The notes beneath the pieces were generated by a model that was not told where the DNA came from, did no database searches, and was given only the letters and a program-made list of their open reading frames with translations. A DNA stretch of 64,000 bases from TMP-86 sp964247385 (lineage in GTDB: Bacteria > Pseudomonadota > Gammaproteobacteria > Steroidobacterales > Steroidobacteraceae): assembly GCA_964247385.1 (NCBI GenBank), contig CAXTUB010000007.1, positions 1 through 64,000 on the forward strand, given 5' to 3'. Position 1 is the first letter of the stretch. Each line of letters starts with the position of its first letter. Positions 44,021 through 53,601 of this stretch are shown in pieces. The position numbers and the translations under genes were made by a program.

Positions 44021-46735
44021 TGAGGCAAGGTCGAGTGGCACGGCAGTTGCGCGAAATGGCGCCAGAGTTTGATTCGCCTTGTCAGGATTGAAAAGGGAAT
44101 TGAGCTGTCCTTCGATCACAAACGCGTTATTGGTGGCGACCGTCACCGAGACCGGGCCGCCGGAGAAGCCCTCCTTCAGTGTCTTCAATTGTCCCATCCC
44201 ACCATGTAGCGTCAACAAAGACAGCCGGCCAGCGCCGCCACTTTCGATGAGCAGTACGCGATTCGCGTCGAACGCCCGCATGCCATCCGGCTGCTCGACT
44301 GGCCGGTCAAGCTTGACCAGGATCGGCTTTCCGGCGCTTCCGCCGGCGATCACTGGAACAATGAATATCTTATTGGTCACCAAGACGTTGACGATCACAC
44401 GATCGCCAAGCACAGAGATTCCATCGAGAACATCGTCTTTGCCGCCGAATTGGCCTTGACCCACCCACGGCTGCAGCGTGCGCCCGCCCGGCTTGAGACG
44501 GTCAATTTGCATGTTGCCGCTATCGGTGACATACACCGTGCCGTCCGCAGCCACGGCAATGTCGTTGCATTGCGCATTGTGCATGGGAAGCGTGTAGCTC
44601 GCCTTGAGCTTGCCGGTGTCCAACGCGTACGCATGCAGAGCTGAAAGCGCTTGTGCACCCTGCGCCCCCGGGACATTAGCCAAGCAAGCCCAAAGAGTCT
44701 GCGCACGCGAATCTGCAAGCACGCCGAATACGCTGAGACTCGGGTCATCGTTCGCCTTCACCCACGGCGCTGCCGTATCGCCGCCGGGATCGACTGAAAA
44801 AACCTGTCGCGTTCCGACGCTACCAATAAAAATTCGGCCATCCGCGGAGGACGTGATGCTCTCGGGAAATATGCGCTCGCCCGGGATGTTGATCGCCGTG
44901 GGGTCAGACGGTCGCGCTGCGCCACTTGCATTGCTGGCATGGCTCAGTCCCCAGACATACGCCGCCACGGCATTGACTTGATCTGCCGAGAGCTGCGCAC
45001 CGCCCATCGGCGGCATGGATGAGCGGTAGTTGCGCGGATGCGGCACGCCCACTCGAATCGTGGCCGCGATGGCCGTCAGCGACCCATCGCCCCAAACCCA
45101 TCGATTCGATGTGAGATCCGGCCCGAGCGGCGTGCCAGTTCCGCGCGCTCCATGGCACCCAATACAGCTCGCGCCGGCCACCTGGCCGTGGAAAATCTGA
45201 TCGCCCAGCACCACCATGTCCCGCGTCGCGCCTTGCGCTAGAGGAAGCGAAGCCGCGTCCGAGGAAGCCTCATTCTTTTTTCCCGCATTGTCGCTGGCAA
45301 CGTCGGACGTTTTCGCCGCCTTGCTGCTGATGGGTCCGGCAGGTGCTGCCGGATCAGGGCAGGCTACGGTGCGAGCTTGACTGTTGGACTCGGCGCCGCC
45401 TTGATACACGACGCGATAAATGCGCCCGCGAATATCGTCGCTGATATAAAGCGAGCCGTCGGGCCCGACCGCGAGACCGCTCGGACGGTGCGAAGCTTTG
45501 TCGGGCGACCGTTCGGCCCCAGCAAAACCGTCCGCGAATATTTCGCATTGATCGGCAGCGCGATCGCCGCTCAATTTCTGAAAGACGACGTTGTATCCGC
45601 CTTGCAGGAACGGCGCGCGGTTCCACGAGCCGTGAAAAGCGATGAATACGCCGTCACGATATCGCTCAGGGAACTGGTTACCCGAGTAGTACACCAGAGC
45701 ATTGGGACCCCAGTGAGCGGGATAGACGGCGATCGGCGCCGTCTTACGCGCGCATTGGCCTTCGCGCGTACCGTCACCGCCGTACTCAGGCGCGAGCACA
45801 AGTCTGTGACGCACGGGGTCGAAGTAACACATGGGCCAGCCATAATCTGCGCCCTGGCGCAAAAGCACGATTTCCTCGGCGGGCAGAGTCGCTTCTTGCT
45901 CAGGTGAATAGACCTTAGGCCAAAGCGAATGCAATTGATCGCGTCCGTGCTGAGTCACGAATATGCGGCCCGACGTATCGATGGCGAGACCTTCTGCATT
46001 TCGCAACCCTGTCGCGAAGCGTTCGGCGGGCGAAAACTCTTGATCGACCTTGTTGGCGTCATAGCGCCAAATTCCGCCGCGTGTCTCGAGCTCTCTGCAC
46101 GGCTCGAGCCCCGCCAGCTCGAGCGAGCGATCGCGCTCCTGGCATGCGTTGGTCGCGCTGGCCGAATCCATATATATTTGTCCGGCGCGGTCGATCACGA
46201 ATGGATGCATGGGGTGATCGCCGGACACGGGAAGCGCGCGCACGGTGACCTGCGGCGCCACATCCGGCAAGAGCGCGCCCGGTTTCAAGGGATAGCGCAG
46301 AATCTTGTCGCCGACCTCTGCGTAAAGCGCTGAGCGATACAGCGCGATGCCCGTTCCGCCCGTGCCGCCTTCCTTCGCGGTCGGGCCGAAGCGCTCATTC
46401 AAGTCGGCTTTCCCATCGCCATTGGTGTCTTTCAACGCGACCAGGAAGCCGCCGGCGTGCAATGGAGCGTTGCCATAGTAAACGCCTGACCAGGTGTTTA
46501 CGTAGACGACGCCGGATGAGGAGACCGCGAGCTGTCTCGCGTGGCCGATTCCGTCGGCAAATATCGTCGCGCAAAAACCAGCCGGCAACGTAAGCCCGCT
46601 GTCGTCTCCCGCGCACCTGTCGGAAACTGCATCACCGCGTTGCGAAGCGGGCGCCGCGAGTTCGGCCGCATGCACCCACGCGCCGGATCCCCCTAGAGCC
46701 GCCGCAGCGATCAGAGCACGGACGTGTGTACGCAT
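44000..46735 (-). CDS. Sorbosone dehydrogenase-like / cytochrome c / second propeller fusion
   Basis: 911 residues, with a signal peptide ending WVHA (about 1-23). Module 1 (about 47-445) is a glucose/sorbosone dehydrogenase-type beta-propeller: GLRNAEGLAIDTSGRIFVTQHGRD, LRQGADYGWPMCYFDP, FIAFHGSWNR and RPSGLAVGPDGSLYISDD. A low-complexity linker (about 455-500) leads to a cytochrome c domain with CIGCH at 524-528 and candidate axial Met in RSSMPPMGG (574 or 577). Module 3 (about 615-911) is a second propeller of SMP-30/NHL style. Periplasmic. Follows cyoABCD on the same strand with a 46-nt gap. Substrate and cofactor are unknown. Confidence 0.78.
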   Translation of the reverse strand: MRTHVRALIAAAALGGSGAWVHAAELAAPASQRGDAVSDRCAGDDSGLTLPAGFCATIFADGIGHARQLAVSSSGVVYVNTWSGVYYGNAPLHAGGFLVALKDTNGDGKADLNERFGPTAKEGGTGGTGIALYRSALYAEVGDKILRYPLKPGALLPDVAPQVTVRALPVSGDHPMHPFVIDRAGQIYMDSASATNACQERDRSLELAGLEPCRELETRGGIWRYDANKVDQEFSPAERFATGLRNAEGLAIDTSGRIFVTQHGRDQLHSLWPKVYSPEQEATLPAEEIVLLRQGADYGWPMCYFDPVRHRLVLAPEYGGDGTREGQCARKTAPIAVYPAHWGPNALVYYSGNQFPERYRDGVFIAFHGSWNRAPFLQGGYNVVFQKLSGDRAADQCEIFADGFAGAERSPDKASHRPSGLAVGPDGSLYISDDIRGRIYRVVYQGGAESNSQARTVACPDPAAPAGPISSKAAKTSDVASDNAGKKNEASSDAASLPLAQGATRDMVVLGDQIFHGQVAGASCIGCHGARGTGTPLGPDLTSNRWVWGDGSLTAIAATIRVGVPHPRNYRSSMPPMGGAQLSADQVNAVAAYVWGLSHASNASGAARPSDPTAINIPGERIFPESITSSADGRIFIGSVGTRQVFSVDPGGDTAAPWVKANDDPSLSVFGVLADSRAQTLWACLANVPGAQGAQALSALHAYALDTGKLKASYTLPMHNAQCNDIAVAADGTVYVTDSGNMQIDRLKPGGRTLQPWVGQGQFGGKDDVLDGISVLGDRVIVNVLVTNKIFIVPVIAGGSAGKPILVKLDRPVEQPDGMRAFDANRVLLIESGGAGRLSLLTLHGGMGQLKTLKEGFSGGPVSVTVATNNAFVIEGQLNSLFNPDKANQTLAPFRATAVPLDLASLGMQRR

Positions 46736-46781
46736 TTCTTCAATCCCTCAGTGCGTCGGATCGGCGCGGTAGTGTGCGATC

Positions 46782-47264
46782 TCAATGTTGCTCGCGCAAG
46801 TCCATCATCGACGGCGGCATCTCCATGCGATCGTTCAAGTGAGTCATGATCCACAAGCTGCCGGCACCGAACAACACGATGATCAACACGCCGAAAGCCA
46901 CGGCCAGTGAGTTGTTCAAATTGTCTGCGCCCGTGGTCAAGTGCAGAAAAAATACCAAGTGAATTCCCATTTGAGCAATCGCAAGAACCACGAGCCCGAC
47001 AATGACTCCGGGTTGCCAGAACACCTGCGTTTGCGCAACCCAAAAAGACATGCCCGTGAGGCCAGCAGCCAGGCTCAACCCAATGATGTAATTGACGATG
47101 CTGCGGCTGACGGATTCTCGGTGCTCGCCGGGCGCGCTTTCTGCGCCGGGCGCCTCGCTCACACCGCCCGAGTCACCCGCGTCGCTTGCGCCGCTTCCGT
47201 CGCGCGGCTCATTCGCGCCGTTGGACGCGCTGACCCCCGTAGCCTGCGTGCCCGGCGCACTCAT
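46782..47264 (-). CDS. cyoD: Cytochrome bo3 ubiquinol oxidase subunit IV
   Basis: 160 residues from ATG 47264. Three membrane segments as in CyoD, with SIVNYIIGLSLAAGLTG, IAQMGIHLVFFLHL and VLIIVLFGAGSLWIM. The first 50 residues are an extra polar tail rich in Gly, Ser, Ala and Glu, absent from E. coli CyoD (about 109 residues). The start overlaps the cyoC stop. Confidence 0.88.
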   Translation of the reverse strand: MSAPGTQATGVSASNGANEPRDGSGASDAGDSGGVSEAPGAESAPGEHRESVSRSIVNYIIGLSLAAGLTGMSFWVAQTQVFWQPGVIVGLVVLAIAQMGIHLVFFLHLTTGADNLNNSLAVAFGVLIIVLFGAGSLWIMTHLNDRMEMPPSMMDLREQH

Positions 47265-47899
47265 GCGCGGCTTCCGATCAAGTACACGTTCGTGAACACG
47301 CCGACCCAGACGATGTCGAGCGCGTGCCAAAACAGACTGAAGCACAGCATGCGCCGCTGGATATTTTCTTGAAATCCCTTCGCAAGAAACTGCGCCATCA
47401 TGGTCCCGCACCACAGAATGGCGGCGAACACGTGCGCGCCATGACATCCGACGAGCGAGAAAAACGCCGATAAGAACGCGCTGCGGCCGGGCCCTGCGCC
47501 CTGGTTGATCATGTGCGCGAACTCCTGCAGCTCGATTCCGAGAAATACGCAGCCCAATGCGCCGGTGATTGCAAGGCCAGCCAAGGTGGCCAGAACGTTT
47601 CGATGCTTGGCTGCAAGCAATGCAAGTCCGCAGGTGAAAGTGGACAACAACAGGCAGCCGGTTTCGACCGCGACTTGACTGAGATCGAACAGCGAGCGGG
47701 GGCTCGGGCCGCCCGCGGTCGCGTGCGCGAGCACCGTATAAGTCGCAAAAAATGCCGAAAACATGATGATGTCGGAAACCAGGAACAGCCAGAAGCCGTA
47801 GCCCACGATGATGTGCTTAGGCGAAATGCCGCCGGGGTCGCGCCGTTCGGATGGGTGCCCAGCGCGAAGATGATGCGGATCGGCCAGTGCGCTAACCAT
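47261..47899 (-). CDS. cyoC: Cytochrome bo3 ubiquinol oxidase subunit III
   Basis: 212 residues, five membrane segments. COX3 family: GFWLFLVSDIIMFSAFFATY, LSTFTCGLALLAAKHRN, FFSLVGCHGAHVFAAILW and FWHALDIVWVGVFTNVYL. Structural partner of subunit I. Overlaps cyoB by 8 bp. Confidence 0.94.
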   Translation of the reverse strand: MVSALADPHHLRAGHPSERRDPGGISPKHIIVGYGFWLFLVSDIIMFSAFFATYTVLAHATAGGPSPRSLFDLSQVAVETGCLLLSTFTCGLALLAAKHRNVLATLAGLAITGALGCVFLGIELQEFAHMINQGAGPGRSAFLSAFFSLVGCHGAHVFAAILWCGTMMAQFLAKGFQENIQRRMLCFSLFWHALDIVWVGVFTNVYLIGSRA

Positions 47900-49883
47900 T
47901 CAGGCCGGCAGCGAAGATGCGCCGCTGCTCGCGATCGATGCGGGCGGCCTGCGCCGCGCTGATCACCATACCGGCTTCATCGCGCCACGCGAAAGCGACG
48001 AAGGTCGCGAACGCGCCGATGAGTCCGAGCAGCAGCATCCACCAGATATGCCAGATCAGCGCGAAACCGGTCACGGTTGCGAAGAACGCGACGATGACGC
48101 CGGTGGCGGTGCGGTGCGCCATTTCGATGTCGCCATACTCGGGCTCATTCCCTGCGCCCTGCGTACGGCGCGCCTTGCTCTTGGTGTCCCAATACGCCTC
48201 GGCCCCGTCGACACGAGGCAGCACCGCGAAGTTGAACTCGGGCGGCGGCGACGCCGTGGCCCACTCGAGCGTGCGACCATCCCAAGGGTCGCCCGTCTTG
48301 TCGCGCCGCGACGCACGCGCGCGAATCGACACGGCGAGCTGAATGATCTGGCACGCAATGCCGCATAGAATGATGAGAGCGCCCCCGAATGCAAACCACA
48401 AGTGCGGCGTCCATTGCGCATCGGCCGTGTGATGCATGCGCCGCGTCATGCCCAGTAACCCCAAGACATACAGGGGCATGAACGCTGCGTAAAAACCAAC
48501 GATCCAGCAGGCAAGTGCGGCCTTGCCCCAACCTTCGTGCAGTGTGAATCCGAACGCTTTTGGAAACCAATACGTGATTCCGGCGAATACGCCGAACAAC
48601 ACACCGCCGATCACGACGTTGTGAAAATGCGCCACCAAAAAAAGTGAATTGTGCAGCACGAAGTCTGCGGGCGGCACGGCCATGAGCACGCCCGTCATTC
48701 CGCCGATCACGAAGGTGACCATGAATCCAATCGCCCATAACATCGGTGTGGTGAAGCGAATGCGGCCTCCCCACATGGTGAAGAGCCAGTTGAATACTTT
48801 GACGCCCGTGGGCACCGCAATGACCATGGTCATGACGCCGAAAAAAGCATTCACGTCGGCGCCTGCGCCCATGGTGAAGAAATGATGCAGCCACACCATG
48901 AAGGAAAGAATGCAAATCGACATGGTCGCGACGATCATGGAGCGATAGCCGAACAACGGCTTGCTCGAGAAGGTTGCGATGACTTCGGAAAAAATGCCGA
49001 AAGCCGGCAGGATGAGAATGTAGACCTCGGGATGGCCCCATGCCCAAATGAGATTCACGTACATCATGGCGTTGCCGCCCGCATCGTTCGTGAAAAAGTG
49101 AAATCCGAGGTAGCGGTCGAGAAGCAGCATCGCGAAGGTCGCCGTGAGTATGGGAAACGCGGCGACGATGAGAAGGTTGGACGCCAGGGCCGTCCAACAA
49201 AAGATCGGCATTTGGGTCAGGCCCATGCCGGGGGCGCGCATCTTCAGGATGGTGGTGACGAAATTGATTCCCGCCATCAGGGTGCCGACGCCGGAGATTT
49301 GCAAACCCACGAGATAATAGTCCACGCCGACGCCCGGAGAAAAACTGAGCTCCGATAACGGCGGGTATGCGAGCCACCCCGTGCGCGCGAATTCGCCGAC
49401 CACCAAACTCAAGTTGATCAGCAGCACTCCGCTGGCCGTCAACCAAAAGCTCACCGAATTCAGAGTCGGGAATGCGACGTCGCGGATGCCAAGCTGCAGA
49501 GGCACGGCAAAATTCATGAGGCCAATGACGAACGTCATGGCGACGAAAAAAATCATGATGGTGCCGTGAGCTGAAAAGATTTGGTTGTAGTGATCCGGCG
49601 GCAGATAGCCCTGTGCTCCCGCGGTCGCCAAGGCCAATTGCGAGCGCATCATCAGCGCATCGGCAAAGCCCCGGATGAGCATGAGCGTGCCGAGAGCGCA
49701 ATACATCACGCCGATGCGCTTGTGATCGACCGACGTGATCCACTCGCGCCACAAATAGCCGAACTTTCCCTTGATGACGACGCCGGCGAGAACACCGAGC
49801 AGACTCAGCAAGACGATCGATGACACGATGAGCGGAATGGGCTCGTCCCAGGGAATCGCTTTTGCCGTGAGTAGCCCGAACAT
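47892..49883 (-). CDS. cyoB: Cytochrome bo3 ubiquinol oxidase subunit I
   Basis: About 663 residues, 15 or so membrane segments. Haem-copper oxidase core: heme ligand His in FSAHGTIMIFFV, the CuB His-Tyr motif in WAWGHPEVYILILPAFG, HHFFTMG (two CuB histidines), and FHNVVIGGVLFG (heme o3 ligands). Reduces oxygen to water while pumping protons. Start chosen at ATG 49883, overlapping the cyoA stop; a GTG three bases upstream is also possible. Confidence 0.96.
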   Translation of the reverse strand: MFGLLTAKAIPWDEPIPLIVSSIVLLSLLGVLAGVVIKGKFGYLWREWITSVDHKRIGVMYCALGTLMLIRGFADALMMRSQLALATAGAQGYLPPDHYNQIFSAHGTIMIFFVAMTFVIGLMNFAVPLQLGIRDVAFPTLNSVSFWLTASGVLLINLSLVVGEFARTGWLAYPPLSELSFSPGVGVDYYLVGLQISGVGTLMAGINFVTTILKMRAPGMGLTQMPIFCWTALASNLLIVAAFPILTATFAMLLLDRYLGFHFFTNDAGGNAMMYVNLIWAWGHPEVYILILPAFGIFSEVIATFSSKPLFGYRSMIVATMSICILSFMVWLHHFFTMGAGADVNAFFGVMTMVIAVPTGVKVFNWLFTMWGGRIRFTTPMLWAIGFMVTFVIGGMTGVLMAVPPADFVLHNSLFLVAHFHNVVIGGVLFGVFAGITYWFPKAFGFTLHEGWGKAALACWIVGFYAAFMPLYVLGLLGMTRRMHHTADAQWTPHLWFAFGGALIILCGIACQIIQLAVSIRARASRRDKTGDPWDGRTLEWATASPPPEFNFAVLPRVDGAEAYWDTKSKARRTQGAGNEPEYGDIEMAHRTATGVIVAFFATVTGFALIWHIWWMLLLGLIGAFATFVAFAWRDEAGMVISAAQAARIDREQRRIFAAGLNG

Positions 49884-50752
49884 CACATGGCTCTGCCGTG
49901 CGGCTCGGCGCGCGACGTTTGCGCACCGGCCGTCCGATGCACCACCTCATCGAACAGCCCGGGCGACACCGTGCCGTACGAAGTCGCGCCGCTCCAAGGC
50001 GACGAGACTCGTTCATGGGCCAACGGCAAATGCGCAGGGGTCGCCGGTAAATGGGCTCTTTCCGCCGCAAGTGCAGCAAAGCCGCGCCAATCGAGCGGCG
50101 TCTCCACCCGGCGCGCCGTGCCGACCCATGCATCGAAGCTCGAGCCATCCAGCGCATCGACCGTGAAGTTCATGTCGGAGAAATCACGCCCGCTGAGCTG
50201 GGCCGAAAAACCTTTGAATTGTCCGCGGTGGTCCGCTTGCAGCGACAAGCGGGTCACCATGCCTCCCATGGCATAAATCTGGCTTCCGAGCTGTGGAACA
50301 AAAAAACTGTTCATCACCGTGGCGGATGTCAGTCTGAATTCGATTGGGGTCGCGATGGGAATTGCGAGCCGATTCATGCTCGCAACTCCGAGATCGGGAT
50401 AGATGAAAAGCCAATTCCAGTCGAATGCGATCACTTCCACGCGCAGCGGTTTGACCGAGCTTGCGAGCGGGCGCTGTGGATCGAGCTCGTGGCTGCCGAT
50501 CCAGGCAATCCCGCCCACGAGCACGACCACCATCGCAGGAATGGCCCACACAACCAGCTCGATCTGGCCGGCGAATACCCAATCGGGCCGATATTTGGCG
50601 CGCCGATTGGTGCTTCGAAACCACCACGCCGTGCCGAGTGTTGCAACGATCGTCGGGATGACGATGGCCAGCATGATGGCGAGCGAGTTCAGGAGAATGG
50701 TCTTTTCCGCTGCGCCAATCGGCCCCTGCGGGTCGAGAACTCCGCCGCTCAC
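49883..50752 (-). CDS. cyoA: Cytochrome bo3 ubiquinol oxidase subunit II
   Basis: 289 residues from a GTG. Two membrane helices, then the cupredoxin-like domain with DWNWLFIYPDLGVASMN and MNSFFVPQLGSQIYAMGGM. CuA ligands are absent, as in quinol oxidases. The N-terminus begins SGGVLDPQGPIGA, matching E. coli just after its lipoprotein cleavage site, but no signal peptide or lipobox precedes it: an in-frame stop lies four codons upstream of the GTG. First gene of cyoABCD and the farm hem-O gene cyoE is not here. Confidence 0.9.
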   Translation of the reverse strand: MSGGVLDPQGPIGAAEKTILLNSLAIMLAIVIPTIVATLGTAWWFRSTNRRAKYRPDWVFAGQIELVVWAIPAMVVVLVGGIAWIGSHELDPQRPLASSVKPLRVEVIAFDWNWLFIYPDLGVASMNRLAIPIATPIEFRLTSATVMNSFFVPQLGSQIYAMGGMVTRLSLQADHRGQFKGFSAQLSGRDFSDMNFTVDALDGSSFDAWVGTARRVETPLDWRGFAALAAERAHLPATPAHLPLAHERVSSPWSGATSYGTVSPGLFDEVVHRTAGAQTSRAEPHGRAM

Positions 50753-50866
50753 TGAGCGCTTCTACGAACATGCGGACCGGTGCGCACGCGCAAAATCAAG
50801 GAATGCCCGTGCGGCAACCGCATTGGCAGATGTCGACGAATCGAAACATACTGCCAATATGAAGCA

Positions 50867-51427
50867 TCAAATCTGATTTTGAATCTTGCGATAGGCGCGT
50901 GCGAGCGTCACGTTGGTGCTTGCAACATCTTCGGAAAATGCCGACACGTCAAAAGTTACTTGCTCGATCTGATTCATGTCCGAATCCGAATGCAGGGTCG
51001 TGGTCGAGGGGACGTGAAAGCCCTCTGGCAAATGGCAGCCTTCGATCACCGAGTTGTGGCGGATGGCGCAGCGGGAGCCGACCGTGCAATTGAACAGCAC
51101 CGAATTGAAACCGACGAATACGTCATCGCCAATCGAGCACGGGCCATGCACGATCGAGCGATGCGCGATGGAGGTGCGCGAGCCAATGGACACGGCGGCG
51201 CCGGACTTTGAGTGAATGACGACGCCGTCTTGAATATTGGAGCTTGCGCCAATGCGAATGGGTTCCATGCCGCCGTCGCTCGTGGTCTCATCGGCGCGGA
51301 TGACGGCGTAGGGCCCGATGAACACGTCGTCCTCGACCACGACCAGCCCGCACACGATGGCGGTAGGGTCGACGAACGCCGTTTCGGCAATCACAGGAAT
51401 GTCGCCGCGAGGATTTCGCCTGATCAT
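50867..51427 (-). CDS. Gamma-carbonic anhydrase-like hexapeptide protein
   Basis: 186 residues, left-handed beta-helix made of repeats such as IVCGLVVVEDDVFIGPYAVIR. The three zinc-binding histidines of gamma carbonic anhydrases have counterparts in VVIHSKSG and IAHRSIVHG. Related to PaaY/CaiE/YrdA. Activity is not certain: the catalytic glutamates are not clear. It ends with a helical cap. Divergent from tadA. Confidence 0.8.
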   Translation of the reverse strand: MIRRNPRGDIPVIAETAFVDPTAIVCGLVVVEDDVFIGPYAVIRADETTSDGGMEPIRIGASSNIQDGVVIHSKSGAAVSIGSRTSIAHRSIVHGPCSIGDDVFVGFNSVLFNCTVGSRCAIRHNSVIEGCHLPEGFHVPSTTTLHSDSDMNQIEQVTFDVSAFSEDVASTNVTLARAYRKIQNQI

Positions 51428-51532
51428 GCATGTCCTTAGAATTCAACGATTGCATGGCAATCGGCGGACGAGCATGCTCGACGCTCTGAGATGCGTCAAG
51501 CGAACGCCTCGTCGACTGCTTGAGGCAAGTTC

Positions 51533-52000
51533 TTGAGAGAATCTGATGAAGAGCGCATGGGACAAGCGCTCGAGCTGGCAGCGCATGCCCGTGCGGTAGG
51601 CGAGGTTCCGATCGGCGCATTGCTTTGCCAGGACGGTGCGGTCGTTGCCCGCGGCTGGAACCAGCCGGTTGGCGCGCACGATCCGACTGCGCATGCGGAA
51701 ATCATCGCGTTGCGTGCGGCTGCGCGGCTTGCGGGAAACTACCGTCTCAACGGCACTACTCTGTACGTTACGTTGGAACCGTGCGTCATGTGCATCGGCG
51801 CGATTCTGACCGCCCGAGTCGGGCAACTGGTCTTCGGTGCATGGGACAAAAAGTTTGGCGCCTGCGGCAGCGTTTTCGACATCCCGCGCGGTGCTCGCCC
51901 ATTGTTCAAGCTCGACGTTCTCGGCGGTGTGCGTGACACCGAGTGTGCCGCGCTGTTGCAGCAGTTTTTCCTTGAACGGCGGGGGCAGCGCGGTGCGTGA
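51533..52000 (+). CDS. tadA: tRNA-specific adenosine deaminase TadA
   Basis: 155 residues from TTG 51533, with GAGG 7 nt upstream; the next ATG (51557) would cut the N-terminal helix. Zinc motifs HAE (THAEIIALR) and PCVMC (TLEPCVMCIGA) are intact. Converts A34 to inosine in tRNA-Arg(ACG). Followed by the convergent mltF. Confidence 0.93.
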   Translation: MRESDEERMGQALELAAHARAVGEVPIGALLCQDGAVVARGWNQPVGAHDPTAHAEIIALRAAARLAGNYRLNGTTLYVTLEPCVMCIGAILTARVGQLVFGAWDKKFGACGSVFDIPRGARPLFKLDVLGGVRDTECAALLQQFFLERRGQRGA

Positions 52001-52058
52001 ATCCAAACAGGCGATGGCTTGTTTGCAAGCGGCGAGTCTCAATGGTCTGACGCGTGGC

Positions 52059-53495
52059 TCAGTGTCCCGAAAAGCGCGGTGGAGGCGCTCGTGAAGAGGG
52101 CAACAGCCATTCGATGAGGTCGCGGTAGGTGCGCACGTTATCGACATAGCGCACGGGCTCGAGGCCTCGCGCGTAGCCGTTCTGCGCCTTCGCATACCAA
52201 CGCTCTTGCGCGAGCAACGGCAGAAATACGCGCACGTCCTGCCACGAGTCGGGGTCTTTATGCGCGCTTTGCGCAAGAATTCGCGCATCTTCCAAGTGAC
52301 CGAATCCAACGTTGTACGCGGCCAGAGCAAACCACGTGCGATCGGGCTCCGGCACGTGATCCGGAATCTTTGCGCGCACCCGATTGAAGTAGCGTGTGCC
52401 CGCGAAGATGTTGGCGCGTGCATCGCTGCGATCACGTACGTCGGACTCGAGTGCGCTGCGCTCCGTGAGCTGCATGATTCCCGTCGCGCCGTAGGCGCTC
52501 ACGGCCGCAGAGTCCCACTTGGATTCCTGATAACCAATCGCCGCCATCAACCGCCAGTCCTCGCCTACTTGATCGGCGGCTTGCTCAAACCATGCCCGTA
52601 GCGGCGGAAGCCGGCCATAGAAATGCCGCATGAATCCGCGTGTGTTCGCAGTCTCAATCGACTCGCCTCGGCCGTAGTAACGCCTCATGATGGAGGCGAG
52701 CTCGCCGCCCGCCGCCGTGCGCGCAAAATAGCGCCGCACTTCCTCCATGAGACTTCCGTCGCGCGAGCTCAATGCCCATGCGAGCGATTGCTCGCCCGCA
52801 AAGTCGAAAGCCACGTCGAGATCTGCGTGATCCTCGCGCGCTTGCGAGAACTCATTCGAGTCGGCAATCGTGTAATCGATTTCACCGCGGGCCACGCGGT
52901 CGAGCAGCTCGATGGTCTCGGTGTTTCCGTTCTCCACCCAGCTCAGTGAGGGCAAGTCGATGCGCTGAGCGCGCAAGTTGCGCGCGTGTGAGGAGCCCAT
53001 GGCCACTTCCAAATGAGCGTTGCCGACTTCTGCGAGCGACCGGGGCTCGTATGCACCTCGGCGGTAGATGAGATGCTCGCGAATGCGTTGATAGACCGGC
53101 CCGAAGCTGAGCTGGGAGGATGCTCGCGCCGGAATCGCCAGCGCGGCCGCCGCGACGTCCGCGTGCCCCAGCATGAGCGCGCGATAGATATCGGAAAACT
53201 TGCGCATCGGTGTGATGCGCAGCTTGACGCCGAGCTGCGCGGCGAACTGCTGGACGAGCTCATACTCCGGCCCCTCGGGCTCATCGTCAGCGCCGCTGAA
53301 AAATGCGTTAGGGCTGTTCCGCGTCACCACGCGCAACTCGCCGAGAGTTTTTACTTGTTGCAAGAGCGGCGGCGGCCGCGAGCACGTGCTGAGCAAGCCC
53401 GCGGCAAGCGTGGCGATGGCAATCTTGCCGTTGGCGCGCCAAAGCGCTTTGAATCGGGTAATGGCGGGCCCCTCGCGCGATCTGCTCGCCGACAA
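52059..53495 (-). CDS. mltF: Membrane-bound lytic murein transglycosylase F
   Basis: 478 residues from a TTG; the start is uncertain. Lipoprotein signal with lipobox LLSTC, an ABC-type solute-binding domain (about 50-285, VKTLGELRVVTRNSPNAFF), then a lytic transglycosylase SLT domain with catalytic Glu in AIGYQESKWDSAAVSAYGATGIMQLT. Cuts glycan strands to anhydro-muropeptides at the outer membrane. Neighbour to tadA, often near purL in relatives. Confidence 0.92.
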   Translation of the reverse strand: MSASRSREGPAITRFKALWRANGKIAIATLAAGLLSTCSRPPPLLQQVKTLGELRVVTRNSPNAFFSGADDEPEGPEYELVQQFAAQLGVKLRITPMRKFSDIYRALMLGHADVAAAALAIPARASSQLSFGPVYQRIREHLIYRRGAYEPRSLAEVGNAHLEVAMGSSHARNLRAQRIDLPSLSWVENGNTETIELLDRVARGEIDYTIADSNEFSQAREDHADLDVAFDFAGEQSLAWALSSRDGSLMEEVRRYFARTAAGGELASIMRRYYGRGESIETANTRGFMRHFYGRLPPLRAWFEQAADQVGEDWRLMAAIGYQESKWDSAAVSAYGATGIMQLTERSALESDVRDRSDARANIFAGTRYFNRVRAKIPDHVPEPDRTWFALAAYNVGFGHLEDARILAQSAHKDPDSWQDVRVFLPLLAQERWYAKAQNGYARGLEPVRYVDNVRTYRDLIEWLLPSSRAPPPRFSGH

Positions 53496-53601
53496 AGATC
53501 AGCGCAACCGAAGCCCGCGTCAACGTTTGAAGCGGCCGGGCGGCTAGCGCGTCACAAACACATGGCCAACCCCATGCGCTAAACTTGCGGCGCTCACCGC
53601 C

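Noticed and set aside
48145..50157. 670-codon minus-strand frame overlapping cyoB and cyoA
   Set aside because: Arg/His-rich and without domain patterns; it is a frame-shifted shadow of cyoB, caused by high GC.
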